Shown: in pieces, positions 54,043 to 64,000 of the stretch | Position numbering within the stretch: the first letter of the stretch is position 1 | How the letters are laid out: every line of letters starts with the position of its first letter | Assembly (NCBI GenBank): GCA_027575765.1 | Contig: JANBPT010000079.1 | Coordinates: 1 to 64,000 of the forward strand | Reading direction: 5' to 3' | Source of the DNA: Tieghemiomyces parasiticus | Lineage: Eukaryota > Kickxellomycota > Dimargaritomycetes > Dimargaritales > Dimargaritaceae | DNA length: 64,000 bases | Program-made: the position numbers and the translations under genes | The notes under the pieces: model-generated | Told to the model about the DNA's origin: nothing | The model's database searches: none | Seen by the model: the letters and a program-made list of their open reading frames with translations, nothing else

Positions 54043-56700
54043 AATGCTGCTTTACCTGGATTAAACCATTGTCCACACCACTCGGTCGTGCCTGCGTTCC
54101 TGACTAGAGCAGCCTGAAAGGTTGGAACCACGAGGTCCAGGTCGTAGTGATAAATAGTCAGCATGGGCAAGCGACCAGGCCTGACATTGGTAATGAGATG
54201 GTTGATCTGGACGGGGTGATGCTGTCAGGGTAGTGTCCAATGTTTGGCTGTATCGTATAGCGACCGAGAGAAACAGGTGAGAAGCGTGGGGTGTGGTACT
54301 TGTCGAATCCTGGTATATTCTTTGTTGGTCCTTAACTATATTGGGCGTGGGCCTGTTGGTAGCTAGTTGTGCTCACCGAGTGAAAGCGTGGAAAGGAGTA
54401 AGGACATGCGGCGAAGAGATGTGTCACGCCGGATATAATAACCGGTTGAAGTGGGGCGGCCAAGCAGCAGGGTATGGGAGGCGCAAACGTGTGGGTACGT
54501 AAGGGTGGGCGGGAGGCGCACTAGGGTCAGGGCAGTGGGTCGAGGGTAGAGGGCTAGTGGGGCATGGGGGGAGTCTGGATGGAAGTGATGGCTTTGGGTG
54601 CGATAATAAGGATACCACTATATATTAGGAAGCTCAGTTGGGATCCATAAGCAATGTACAGTGAGTGATTGACCGCCCGAAGACCCGAACGGAACTCTCT
54701 CAAAAGCCTCGTGAGGTGTGAATCGGGACTGCTAGTCATTGCAAACCCGAATACCAAAGAAGGAATGACTTAGGGTTAGCCAAGGTGACCAATTGAATAA
54801 TGCAATTCGCTGTTGACCCCAGAGCAGTATTTGTTGCACGGGTTATGTTGTAGCCATACCGACCCATCTCGATCCAACAGCATTATCCATGTCCGACCTC
54901 CACTTCCTGGTGAGCTGTGCAAATCCATAGTATGCATACTTGTTCTCAAGGCCCTTTGGCCCAGTACAGCGACACTAAATTAGACGCCTGACTGGGACGT
55001 CCTTCCGCCAACTGCACTATCTTTTACAGCCGGCCTGAGCCCTTCAATGCGGGACACTTCTCCCTAGAGAGTAGCCACCAATTAAATCCCTTAGCGAAAG
55101 AACGTCCGGTGAACTGGACAGGGACAGGGGGGGACCTGTTGTTCCCAAAAGTGCTACCATGCCAAACGGCAAGATACCCCATGCCGACCAACCCACCACC
55201 CCCCGCCTGCATTGATAGCGCCGCCTTTTCATTTCACCGATAATGGCTCGCAATTGTGTATTCCATTGTCTCTACCACTCACACCCGGGCCTTCCACCAA
55301 AGGCCACCAGACCGGGGATCTACCGAGGACACCGTGCCGAAAGTCCAAGGACTACCCCTGGCTCCAACGACTAGCTGTTACAAGGTGTGCATAGCGCCAG
55401 CATCGAAAGATCAATGCGCACTTCTACACTTGCACTTCTACTCTTGAATAGACTCCCTATCCGGCATCCTCTCTACCTCAGGGCCTTGATGTTCAAATAA
55501 TTCCAACTAACTCACTGGCGGCAGCCTAGGGCCCACGACAGATTGTCATGTATATGTATGGGATGCCCATAAATGGGGTCTGGCCCCCACTCGACAAGTA
55601 GCCAGGCGGGGTGGATTTACTGGGGAGACGGAAAGCCACCCGGAGGTGGGGAGTGCTACGCACTGGCCAGCAACTACGAGGAAGCAGGCGACACAACGGA
55701 GAGGCAACCATGGAGGAGGGCGGGGGCCCGAGTGGGTAGAGGATGCTAAGTGGGGAAGCTCGAGGTCGAGAGTATACCGCCGGCGGTTGCATGGAAGGTT
55801 TGGCAACCGCTGGCGGACGGTAACTTGACGTGGCTGCGGACTAGCGCATCCGTTGTGCGGCCTTGTTTATGGGCGTCACACTAGACTTACCCAACCCTTT
55901 GAGCTCATGCCTACCTTACACACGTCCCGCTCGGAAACTGTAGGGGACACGGGAGGCCGAGATTGAATCATCGGGCATACGGTTTAGGTTAGCCAACATG
56001 AAAGGTGTCGCAAGGACTGCTCCAACTCCAAAGTAAAGTGGTATTAAGCATGTCCCTGTGGTGGGCGTAAACTTAGTTAAAGAAAACTAACGGTTAAGCT
56101 CAAGTTTAGACGGGGAGTTGGTGATTTAAGCGATGACTGTCGTTATATTGAATGGCGGCCAGTAGGTCTCCTATTCTGGAAAAATGCCCGGCATCATTCG
56201 CAGTAACTATTTAGCCTAGGTTAGAGAATCCAAGACGACAGGCCGAGTCAGGACCAGGCGCCGGCAAGGAATGGAGAGACGACTAAGTAGCTGTCGGATC
56301 GGGAATAAACCAAATAGAGAATACAAGGCCCTGAAAGGATAGCAGGCGACTCCCGGTTTGGTTAACGAAGGTGATGGAAGGGTGGGGCCACCGTGGGGAT
56401 AGGAGGGTAGACCTTCCAGTAATCAACTACTCTAAGGCGCCACCACCAAGGTTAGGTGGCAGTGCTTGGGACGGAAAGGCAGCCGGTTGGCCTCACTTGG
56501 GATATGGATCAGGAAGTGGGGGAGGTTTAGGCTATGACAGCCATCTATCGATGCCATAAAAACGATTGCCAGTTTCCAAGTCGAATGATGTATATTAACT
56601 ATAATCACCGTTACTCTATACCACTTGGCGGGCCCCTTCTATCCAGCTATCATAGCAGACTCTAAGGTCATGTGGCTGGAGCCTGGATAGCTCCCGATTG
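54043..56700. other. Noncoding part of repeat copy B
   Basis: Matches 12,644-15,300. Short frames shared with copy A are not conserved in a way that suggests selection; one copy A frame carries an in-frame TGA here at about 54,994. Confidence 0.5.
55777..55816. other. 14-bp stem hairpin in repeat copy B
   Basis: Identical to the hairpin at 14379-14418 of copy A: arms CCGCCGGCGGTTGC and GCAACCGCTGGCGG around a 12-base loop. Confidence 0.6.
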
Positions 56701-57105
56701 CTAGGTGGTCACGAGCGCCTCCGCCGTGGTAAACTTATTGCCCCTCAGTCGTTGTTTGATGTTCCTCAACAGCCAGAAGCTACAAGGGGGCCAGGTCTGG
56801 ACTGTTAGGAGGGGCTAACTGAAGTTTGGGTTTAAAGGCGGAAATGTAGGCCTGGGTTGCTGCAGTGCAATGTGGTGGTGCATTATTGTGGTAGAGCTGT
56901 GGAAGGTAATGGTCCAGACTTCCACGCGCCTCCCCCCAGGCCTGGACCATGGGCTTCAGCTTGTACTCTACATAGAGTTCGGTGGAGACCTTGGCACCCG
57001 GGGGCTTGCCATGCAGGTGCAACAGGCCACACCTGATGAAAAGCAATGGTTAGCATCACCTTGGGTGCGATATGGCCCCGTAAACTTTGCTACTGTCATC
57101 TGACA
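56700..57105 (-). pseudogene. Mariner-like transposase fragment, uninverted copy
   Basis: On the minus strand the frame 57046-56780 reads HGKPPGAKVSTELYVEYKL, then YHNNAPPHCTAATQAYIS and PPNSPDLAPL, where it stops. The remaining RLRG...TVEA part continues in another frame. The second catalytic Asp is Asn, as in the copy at 1-464. Only the C-terminal half is present; it is a nonfunctional relic. Confidence 0.8.
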
Positions 57106-57450
57106 GGTGGCTAGACCGGGAATCATCTTCAAGGTACTAGTGGTCCATATGGAAGCAAGCTAGCCGGTGGTTAGTGGGGCTAGAATATAGTCTGCCTTGT
57201 GACCCTCACAATAGTAATTAATAAAAGGACCCATAGATCACGCCTGGTTAACTTGGGTAGAGTGGGGGAAGGGTTTTTTAAAAAAGTAATGATGGATGGC
57301 TAAACCTGCAAGGTGTGAAGTCAGAAATGGTTCAATCCTGGAGTGGGTTAAACCAATCGACTTGTCATTATTGATTCTCTGAGGTTCTGTTTGAACCACT
57401 ACGTTCTAAGACCTCCAGCTTAAAAGTATTCGATGGCTTAGTCTCACCTA

Positions 57451-57791
57451 GATTTACCATAATTTCTAGCATCACTCGAATACGGGCATTTTCATCGTCA
57501 ACTCGTATTTCAGATAATTTTGATGTAGCTACGAGGGAAATACGATTTTGCTACATAGAGATGACAACTTGTGTGTAAATAGTAGGTTATGGTACCACTG
57601 TGGTTTATTATATATATATAGCAACGAGACAGTAAAAAGAGAAAGGGAAACTAGGCGGATCACCGCTGAAACGGATTGGTAGAGGCCGGTAAGGGTATAT
57701 TTGGTACATTATATAATGAATTGGTCCGCCTGGGCGGAAAAAAATTGCTGGTCAGCAGGTGTCATTGGTCAAGGGCCGCGGGGGCTTTAAA
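57451..57791. other. AT-rich intergenic DNA
   Basis: Includes a short TA repeat (about 57609-57619). Lies 3' of the Mpv17-like gene; nothing else seen. Confidence 0.5.
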
Positions 57792-59098
57792 TTAACCCCC
57801 AAGGGGGTTACTTTCTTCGGGCGTGACCCGGGCCTGCTTGCTGTTCAGCCAGCTTAGGTACGAATTCCAGAATAGGGAGACCAGGCTGACGAACGGCACC
57901 TGATAGGTAAGCGGTACGTAGCAGAAGTTAACGTACTGCACGAGAGGCCAGACTTTATAGTTGGCAAACAGGGCCGGCAAGTAGTTCTGTGGAAAATGGA
58001 TCGAATAGAGAGGGATGGTAATCGGAGGGGATGGCACGGTATGGTATGGGTGGAAATTAGCCTGATTCCAGTTAATCGGACTTCGAACGGCCGTCATAAC
58101 GAGGACGGGAGCGGAACCTGAAGGGGTGTTCAGGGGTAGTTATGGGTATCGATAGCGTCCCTCCTTTTCCCGCAGGCCCTTGAATGTCCAAGGAGACCGG
58201 GCGTATCCTCTATCTCTTCGATCTGCTTGATTTCTTCATTGATCAATCAGGGTGACATACCCAGGCTACTCGCTACCAGTGCGCACAAGTAACAAGGATT
58301 TTGCTTTTGACTTACCTGGGAAAACTTTTCTTTGATCTCCCGGAGGCGGCCGCCCTCGATGAGAGTGATAAATGTGAAAAACAGCCCGATACCGACCGGT
58401 GCCCACATGAGCTGGTCGGTGAGGACACGCTTTCCGACGGCGTGGACCGTCGACCAGGTCGAGCTAGACGTGAGGACTGACTGGGCCACCGTTCGACCGG
58501 TAGCGGCCACGGAGCCGGCCACCGCAGGTGCCGCGCCCTTGAGGGGTACGGGGAACTGAGAGTTGAGAAACGTGTACCACAGGTTGAGCACGGGGGCGAT
58601 GCCGGCACCGTAGGCTGCAAAGTTGACTACCCGGCGGTAGTCCAAGGTAAACGAGGGTACCTGGGCGACGGTAGCAGGGGGCAGGCGGGTGGGGTCAAAG
58701 TGCTGCGTGGCGTTCCGGGCCGCAGCTAAACTGGCCGCCGAGCCGTCACTGGCGGCGGCCACCGTAGCCCAGGCCGGGATCTGGCCTTTGGCGTCGACTG
58801 GGACGGTGACCGCTGTGAAGGTATCGGCCACCGTGGGTTCACCCGTTGCACCCAAGCCACCGCTGGGCATTTGTCTACCGGCCTGCTCCTCAAGCATAGT
58901 ATCGTCCAGGGTAATGAGGGGCACCTCTGCCGCTGGACGATGCTTCACCTCGTGCTTGACCGTGCGTGCCGAAATCGCTTGGGCTACAACATCTGATGCG
59001 GCGCACAGGGTGGCGTTCGTGAGCGAGAGCGTCAGCACTGGGTGGGATTTGGCGCTCGCGGCATAAAAGCCGATAGCGGCCCGGAAGAAATGCGCCAT
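57792..59098 (-). CDS. Mpv17/PMP22-family membrane protein, two exons
   Basis: Integral membrane protein of the inner mitochondrial or peroxisomal membrane; family members (Mpv17, Pxmp2, yeast Sym1) form pores or carriers of debated substrate. Model: complement(join(57792..57986, 58316..59098)), 325 residues, phase 0, donor GTAAGT and acceptor TCCACAG. The opening FYAASAKSHPVLTLSLTNATL is the family N-terminus. The core continues with VVNFAAYGAGIAPVLNLWYT, DQLMWAPVGIGLFFTFITLI and, after the intron, NYLPALFANYKVWPLVQYVN followed by FCYVP, the family signature W-P-x-x-Q-x-x-N-F. It is longer than the usual 180-250 residues because of an Ala/Thr-rich loop at about 47-165 and a second insert near 195-215. 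Location cannot be decided from sequence alone. Confidence 0.9.
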
Positions 59099-60834
59099 AG
59101 GTATACAAAGGGTGGGCGTCTAGAGTAGAGGCCGACCAGAGAGATGCACGGCTAAGGAATGTAAAGTGCCCACGGCGGGTCAGAAGCCCAGAGGGTGGCA
59201 GGAGGGCAAGGCTGGGAAGGGCGGGTACGGGTACTACGAGGGTTCAAGAGGTGGACCGTAAAGGTACGCTAGCACAGTTAGGTCAGCAATGGGAACGACA
59301 GGGTGTAAGTGAAGTAGAATGGAAGACACAAGGGTTGAAACCTGCCAAGTGTGGCGGAGGCCTGAAGCATGAGCCAGAGGGTAAATACAAAGGACCGTAG
59401 ACGAGAACGTAGGTGTCCAACTTAGGGGAATGGGCACGGAACGCGCGCTGAATCGATACCATCTAAGTGGGAGAGGCGGTGCTGGGTGGGCCTTAAGTAG
59501 ATGACAGAGGCCATGATGAACGCCATCGACCCTTATCATTGTTGCAAGCACCTAATCATCCACACCTTAATCCACACGGCCGTACGCCCGCCAACGCCCA
59601 TCGGGTAAGTGGGGAGAATCTTAACACAGATGAGGTCATTGGGCGAAACGGGAATCTCCGGGGTACCACCGCTCACGAACATCTATCGGATAGCGGCGAA
59701 AGGGTGACGTACGGCGCGCCAACTCGTACCATTTCCGAGCATAAGTAGGGCGAGAGGGTCTGTTGACTGGGGCTATGGAACATGTCACAGGAGAGAACCG
59801 CCCCTAGTGGGTGGATATGATTTCAGAGTAAGCAATAATGAACAGAACAGGGCTGCAGTGATCATGTCTGATACCGGGGGGATGCATAATCTGGTAGTCA
59901 ACAGACCCTGACCATGCTCAGTAATCAAACGATAAGCGATCTTAGATAGGGCCGAAGGTGGAAGGGAGGTTACGAGCTAGGTTATCCTAACGACCTCCAG
60001 GGCCGCGGTGGTGAAAGTCCCGATCACAAGAGCGTGTGTGCTGTTTATTGTATGGCAAGAAGGGCTGGTCGCCTGGCAACGAGGGGGGGGACTACATACA
60101 CGGTCCATAGAGTCATTGTCACTATTGTACTGGGAGCGTTGAAAAGAAAGGTGCGACCCTAAGGGCCAAGGATGTCCTGCCGTGTGATAAATTCCTGGCA
60201 TGTAGAGGACCAGGCTAGGCTGTACATACTGAGTCGCTTTTTTGTTGCTATAACCTTCGACTAGTCTGACCTTATAAAGCTGACGAGTCTGTTACCCCCC
60301 CCCCTCGCCCCCTTCCCCATAGTTCCACAGTGAGTAAATTAGGAGCGGATGGCCCGTCTCGTGCTTCCCACAAGTCATTGGTCAAGTACCAGTCGTGGTA
60401 TATAAACCACCCACCCTTGCTAAACTCCGATTAGCTTTGCATAAAACATCCCGGCCTAGCGCAGGTTGCTCAATATCAATGGGCGAATCCTGTTCCTCGT
60501 GCTTTAGGGTATACTCAATCTACCTTTCGAGGCAGATAATGTGGCGTTTTTGAGAATTCTGTTCCCGACGAGTTACCTCACGGTAGCCCTAGTCGGTAGG
60601 AGGCCAACGCCCCATACATTTACTCAGCACTTTATAGCTGTACTATCCAATTTCAAAAGAAAACCAACCCAACCTACATTATGAGAATAGACTCTCACAA
60701 GTGGGACGTACTTTGATATTGAGCAATTCACATGACGAAGCATGGACCCGCCTGACTCACATAATTTCCTGGCCTGCCTACTTTTACTATCAATGTCTTG
60801 AATTCGGTATTTTACTGGTAAGATCTAAGCTGGT
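59099..60834. other. Intergenic between the Mpv17-like gene and the P450
   Basis: A plus-strand segment at 59514-59606 (ATG, then MMNAIDPYHCCKHLIIHTLI) ends at a GTAAGT donor and might be a first exon, but no acceptor exon was identified. A C run lies at about 60293-60304. No firm gene. Confidence 0.4.
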
Positions 60835-62730
60835 TTAATAGAGCGCTCGCATAACCAGTCGTAGATTTTGCGGCCGGTTCAGAGCAAAGGGTGGAGAGTA
60901 TACCGGATCTTCCCCGCGCGGTCCGTAATCCAGTGACCACTCGTACTTACGCAGCAGCATGGAGGCCACCATTTTCTGCTCCAGCATGGAGAAATTCTTG
61001 GCAATACATTGGCGCGCGCCGCCACCGAACGGGAAGAACGATCCATTGACGAGACGTTTCACCGAGTATGCTGAGACGCCGGCTCCATAGTGACTACCAC
61101 GGGATGCCCCTTCAAGGAATCGTTCGGGCCGGAACACGTTAGCATCGGGGCCGTAGTTCGTGGGGCTGCGCTGCAGAGCCATGATGTGGATGCCGACTCG
61201 AACGTTAGCAGGAACGGATACCTGGCCCGCGATGATCTGAGGTACTACAGTTTCGCGGGCCACCATGGTGGCAAATGGTGGGTTGAGCCGGAGGTTTTCA
61301 TGCAGGGAGGCCGCAACATATACTAAACTTCGTAACTGTTCGTCGGTGGGGATACGGTCGTGCGGATCGTATTTTCCTTCGCCCAGGATAGATTGTACCT
61401 CGGTCCGGGCTTTGGCCTGCACTTCCGGATGCTGCGCCATGGTGTACATCCAGAACCCCAGGGCCCCGGCGGTGGTCTCCTGGCCGGCGAGGTAAAACAC
61501 CACCGCATTATCCCGGAGTTCTTGGCCCGTTAGCGGTAGTAGCGGAGGGCTAGTAGGGGCGGATGGTCCAGTCGAAATTCGGCGATCGGCTGCGACGTAC
61601 GCCTGCAACATCAAGGTTAGCAGGTCTGCCCGGGTAGGGTCAACAATTGGAGCGGAAACCGCTAGATCCCGTCGTTTACGCTCAATCACACCAAAAAGCA
61701 GCCCATCGAGTTCGGCAATCATGGCTGCCAACTGCCGCCTCCGAAATCCTGGCAAATTATCCAACCAGGGAAACAAAATGTACAGCGGATTACACAGCTG
61801 ATCAACGATAGAAGCCAGGAGGACGGCGTACTTGGAGTCCGGGTTTTCAAGAGACCGGAAGTCGTAGCCGTAGACAGTGCGGCCCAGGATATCCATAGTC
61901 AACCGGCCAAGATAGGCGTCCATGGCCACGGTACAGGCCTGTCCGTTGATGCCGGCTCGGAGGCTGGGGAAATCCCGGACCAGGGCAGTAAACATGCGCC
62001 GGACGGTATCGCCCATGATTTGAGCGGGCGAGGCCTGGTGAAAGGCCGGACTGACCATCCTCCGGATCCGCCGCCAATCGCGGCTGTGGGCGAAGGCGAG
62101 ACTATTGCCAACGAACCGGCGGAACATGGAGTTAGGGTGGTTCGCGTTGGGTGTGACCTTTTCAATAATGTCTAGATAGTGCCGCCAAAAGTAGAACGGG
62201 AGGAATCGGGTAGGCGGAGGGAAATCGGGTTAGGTGAGTTGTCATTGCCGTTTTGCTCCGCCGCCAAGCAGCTTAAAGGCTTTTGCCAAACCATGGTATC
62301 CATAAATGTGGTTCCTTACCGTTGGTGCGAGCAAAGATTTCCCTGGCATGCTCATCGTTAGCGGTCATCAGCCGCCATGCGCCTCCGTTCCAGATCTATG
62401 CGTGCCAAATAGAGGTGGTGGTTAAAAATGGCGTAATAATCATATTAGTAAACCTTGTTGAAAATCAATCATTTCCACCCTGCGCTAGGGGGGATTCGGT
62501 CGTCTTTCACCTACAATAAACGTGTCATGGTCAGCGTAAAATTGTTGCACTTCGAGAAACTGGTCCCTAGGTGGGGTACGCCGGTACGCCCATTCCATCA
62601 CCTTGGACAGCGGGACCGCCGGGACGCCGTGCAGGTACTGTGGGACCCGTAGAAAGTAATAAATCGTGCCGCACGCAATGGTCAGGAGGACCATTATAAG
62701 TCCACACCATATGCCAAGCGTCGCCGTCAT
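60835..62730 (-). CDS. Cytochrome P450 monooxygenase, three exons
   Basis: Heme-thiolate oxidase with an N-terminal membrane anchor, expected on the ER with its reductase. Model: complement(join(60835..62171, 62320..62395, 62515..62730)), 542 residues; donors GTAGGT and GTAAGG. Residues 1-30 (MTATLGIWCGLIMVLLTIAC) are the anchor. Landmarks: WRRIRRMVSPAFH (C-helix), AGQETT at 326-331 (I-helix oxygen-binding motif), ENLR at 389-392 (ExxR), PERF at 446-449, and FPFGGGARQCIAKNF with the heme Cys at 486. The Gly usually two residues after that Cys is Ala. Exon 2 is only 76 bases (IWNGGAWRLMTANDEHAREI). The ATG at 62730 was chosen because the upstream frame has only GTG. The substrate and CYP family cannot be told; overall it resembles fatty-acid or alkane-type fungal P450s. 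Confidence 0.92.
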
Positions 62731-63841
62731 TACAGAATCACGCCAGTAACCCCTCCTCTTAGCCACGGGGGAGATTCAGAATTGGATCAAACGCAATGCA
62801 GGGTAAACGCAAATTCCAAGTATCACCTGAACATGAACAGCGAAACCTAGGGTGGTGTGGCTGGATTAGGGATTACCTTGAGCTGAGTGGCCTCAAAAAA
62901 ACCCCCCGATGCCAAAGGAAATACGGAAATAAGGTGGGCCGAATTGTCCAAATAGACGGAAGGGGTTGCCATGGACCAGGGGCTAGAATGGCCCGCCACG
63001 TGCTGAGGTGACCCTGCAGTGATGAGATCGTGAATAGACTGACTACAGTAGTTACTTGCTGATGTTAAAGGGAGGAAGATGGACTCAGAGCGGTTAGCTG
63101 CACAAAAAGCGATACGAAGATTATCGGATATTAGTCCGAAGGAGTATAGTATAGCGAATTACGGGCTCGGATAGCTGAGGGGGAGGGAGGAGGTAAGGTA
63201 ATGTATGCGAGTGATCGAAGGCCATGGATACGTTGTATCGAGGGAAAACAGGTTAACGCAGTTAGGTCTCAGGTGAGGGTTACAGGTAATCCGACCGATG
63301 GACTAGGGAACGTCAAGGCGGACACGTAAGGAGAATGGTAGAATCACGGAACGAAAATAGAGTTACGGGTAACCCGGTGGGTCTATATGCAGTAACTATA
63401 GTGACAATAGCGGTATCCACGGGGTCTCTACTTTACAGATAACAGAAATGAGAGCTAAAAGTTAAGTACAGGCGTCGAGAGGACAGATGCCGGAATGAAG
63501 GAGGTCGTCGCGCCAGTCCTGGAAGGTTATATACACCTCACCCTTCGCAGGGGCCTGCAAGGTACCAAGCTAATGTCCGACACACACCAGATGGTAAAGT
63601 GGCAGTCGTGTAGCACCCAGTTAGACGTGAGTACTTCACCCTGGGGCGGCGTGATGGTAAAAGTGACGAACCCCGACGCCCCAGGATGAAGACACCGACT
63701 TCCCTTTACAGGGATATTATTAGCGTTACTTTGTTGGATATGTGCAGATCACATGGACGCAAAGACGATAGTAGAGGATTGCACAGTCCTGGTTAACATT
63801 GAAAAAATAGGTGGTTACGGACATCAAAAGCTAAAAAATAT
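62731..63841. other. Intergenic between the P450 and tRNA-Asn
   Basis: No supported gene. A 64-codon plus frame at 63495-63689 starts with ATG and reads protein-like (MKEVVAPVLEGYIHLTLRRG) but lacks family features. Confidence 0.4.
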
Positions 63842-63915
63842 CGCTCCTGGGTGGGCTTGAACCACCAACCTCCTGATTAACAGTCAGACGCGCTAGCCGA
63901 TTGCGCCACAGAAGC
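63842..63915 (-). tRNA. tRNA-Asn, anticodon GTT
   Basis: A complete 74-base cloverleaf on the minus strand, no intron. The acceptor GCTTCTG pairs with CAGGAGC (one G-U), D-arm GCGC/GCGC, anticodon loop CTGTTAA between TCTGA and TCAGG, T-arm GGTGG/CCACC with loop TTCAAGC, discriminator G. It reads AAC/AAT codons. A short T run follows at about 63828-63834 on the transcribed strand side. Confidence 0.97.
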
Positions 63916-64000
63916 CGATGTTTCAAGATATCTCGTTATTTTATATATTACTACACTAATGAATAGAAGTTGCCTCATTTCTTTGGTCTTTTACAACTCT

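Larger units (their letters stand above)
52095..57450. repeat. 5.3-kb direct repeat, copy B
   Basis: Same content and orientation as 10,715-16,050. This copy keeps the intact secreted-protein gene and the uninverted mariner fragment, so it is closer to the ancestral arrangement. Flanks on both sides differ from those of copy A. No terminal repeats or target duplications were recognised. Confidence 0.9.

Overview
The window is nuclear DNA of a filamentous or zoosporic fungus. Most conserved genes are split by short introns with GTAAGT-type donors. The recognisable proteins are fungal: an Rvs167/Hob1-type BAR-SH3 protein, an NsdD-like GATA factor, a Rib2/Pus9-type pseudouridine synthase, an indoleamine 2,3-dioxygenase, an Mpv17-family membrane protein, a cytochrome P450 and a divergent SNAPIN. 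The moderately high GC, GC-rich coding tracts and long low-complexity inserts would suit an early-diverging (Zoopagomycota-like) fungus. That placement is inference; nothing in the window fixes the taxon.

Layout. Bases 1-555 are the end of a repeat carrying a decayed Tc1/mariner transposase. The IDO gene (1674-4350, +) and a small secreted proline-rich protein (5847-6137, +) follow, then an inverted repeat fragment (6230-6716). Two candidate secreted-protein genes on the minus strand lie at 7.3-8.5 and 9.1-9.7 kb. Repeat copy A (about 10.7-16.05 kb) holds a frameshifted secreted-protein gene and a scrambled mariner fragment. Next come SNAPIN (16.6-17.5, +), BAR-SH3 (19.0-21.5, +), convergent Pus9-like (21.8-23.7, -) and the GATA factor (29.6-31.7, -). 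From 31.7 to 52 kb the DNA is poor in conserved genes, with low-complexity tracts and several short, mostly unrecognised coding candidates. Repeat copy B (about 52.1-57.45 kb) holds the intact version of the secreted-protein gene. Mpv17-like (57.8-59.1, -), the P450 (60.8-62.7, -) and tRNA-Asn (63.84-63.92, -) close the window.

The housekeeping genes show no operon-like or pathway clustering. They serve tryptophan catabolism, endolysosome trafficking, endocytosis, RNA modification, transcription, organelle membrane function and oxidation. The most distinctive content is a set of lineage-specific, probably secreted proteins. Several (7.3, 39.1, 43.9 and 52.9 kb) appear to share a weak C-terminal pattern: a [KR]-[IV]-x-[FV] strand, a Pro/Gly turn, then an A-L-x-R-type helix. 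One member sits inside a 5.3-kb direct repeat present twice. This resembles a repeat-associated, fast-evolving secretome, possibly for interaction with a host or other fungi. That reading rests on pattern matching by eye and needs profile searches and expression data.

Exon boundaries were placed by eye from splice consensus and frame and are firm for IDO, SNAPIN, BAR-SH3, Mpv17 and P450. They are tentative for the secreted-protein candidates.
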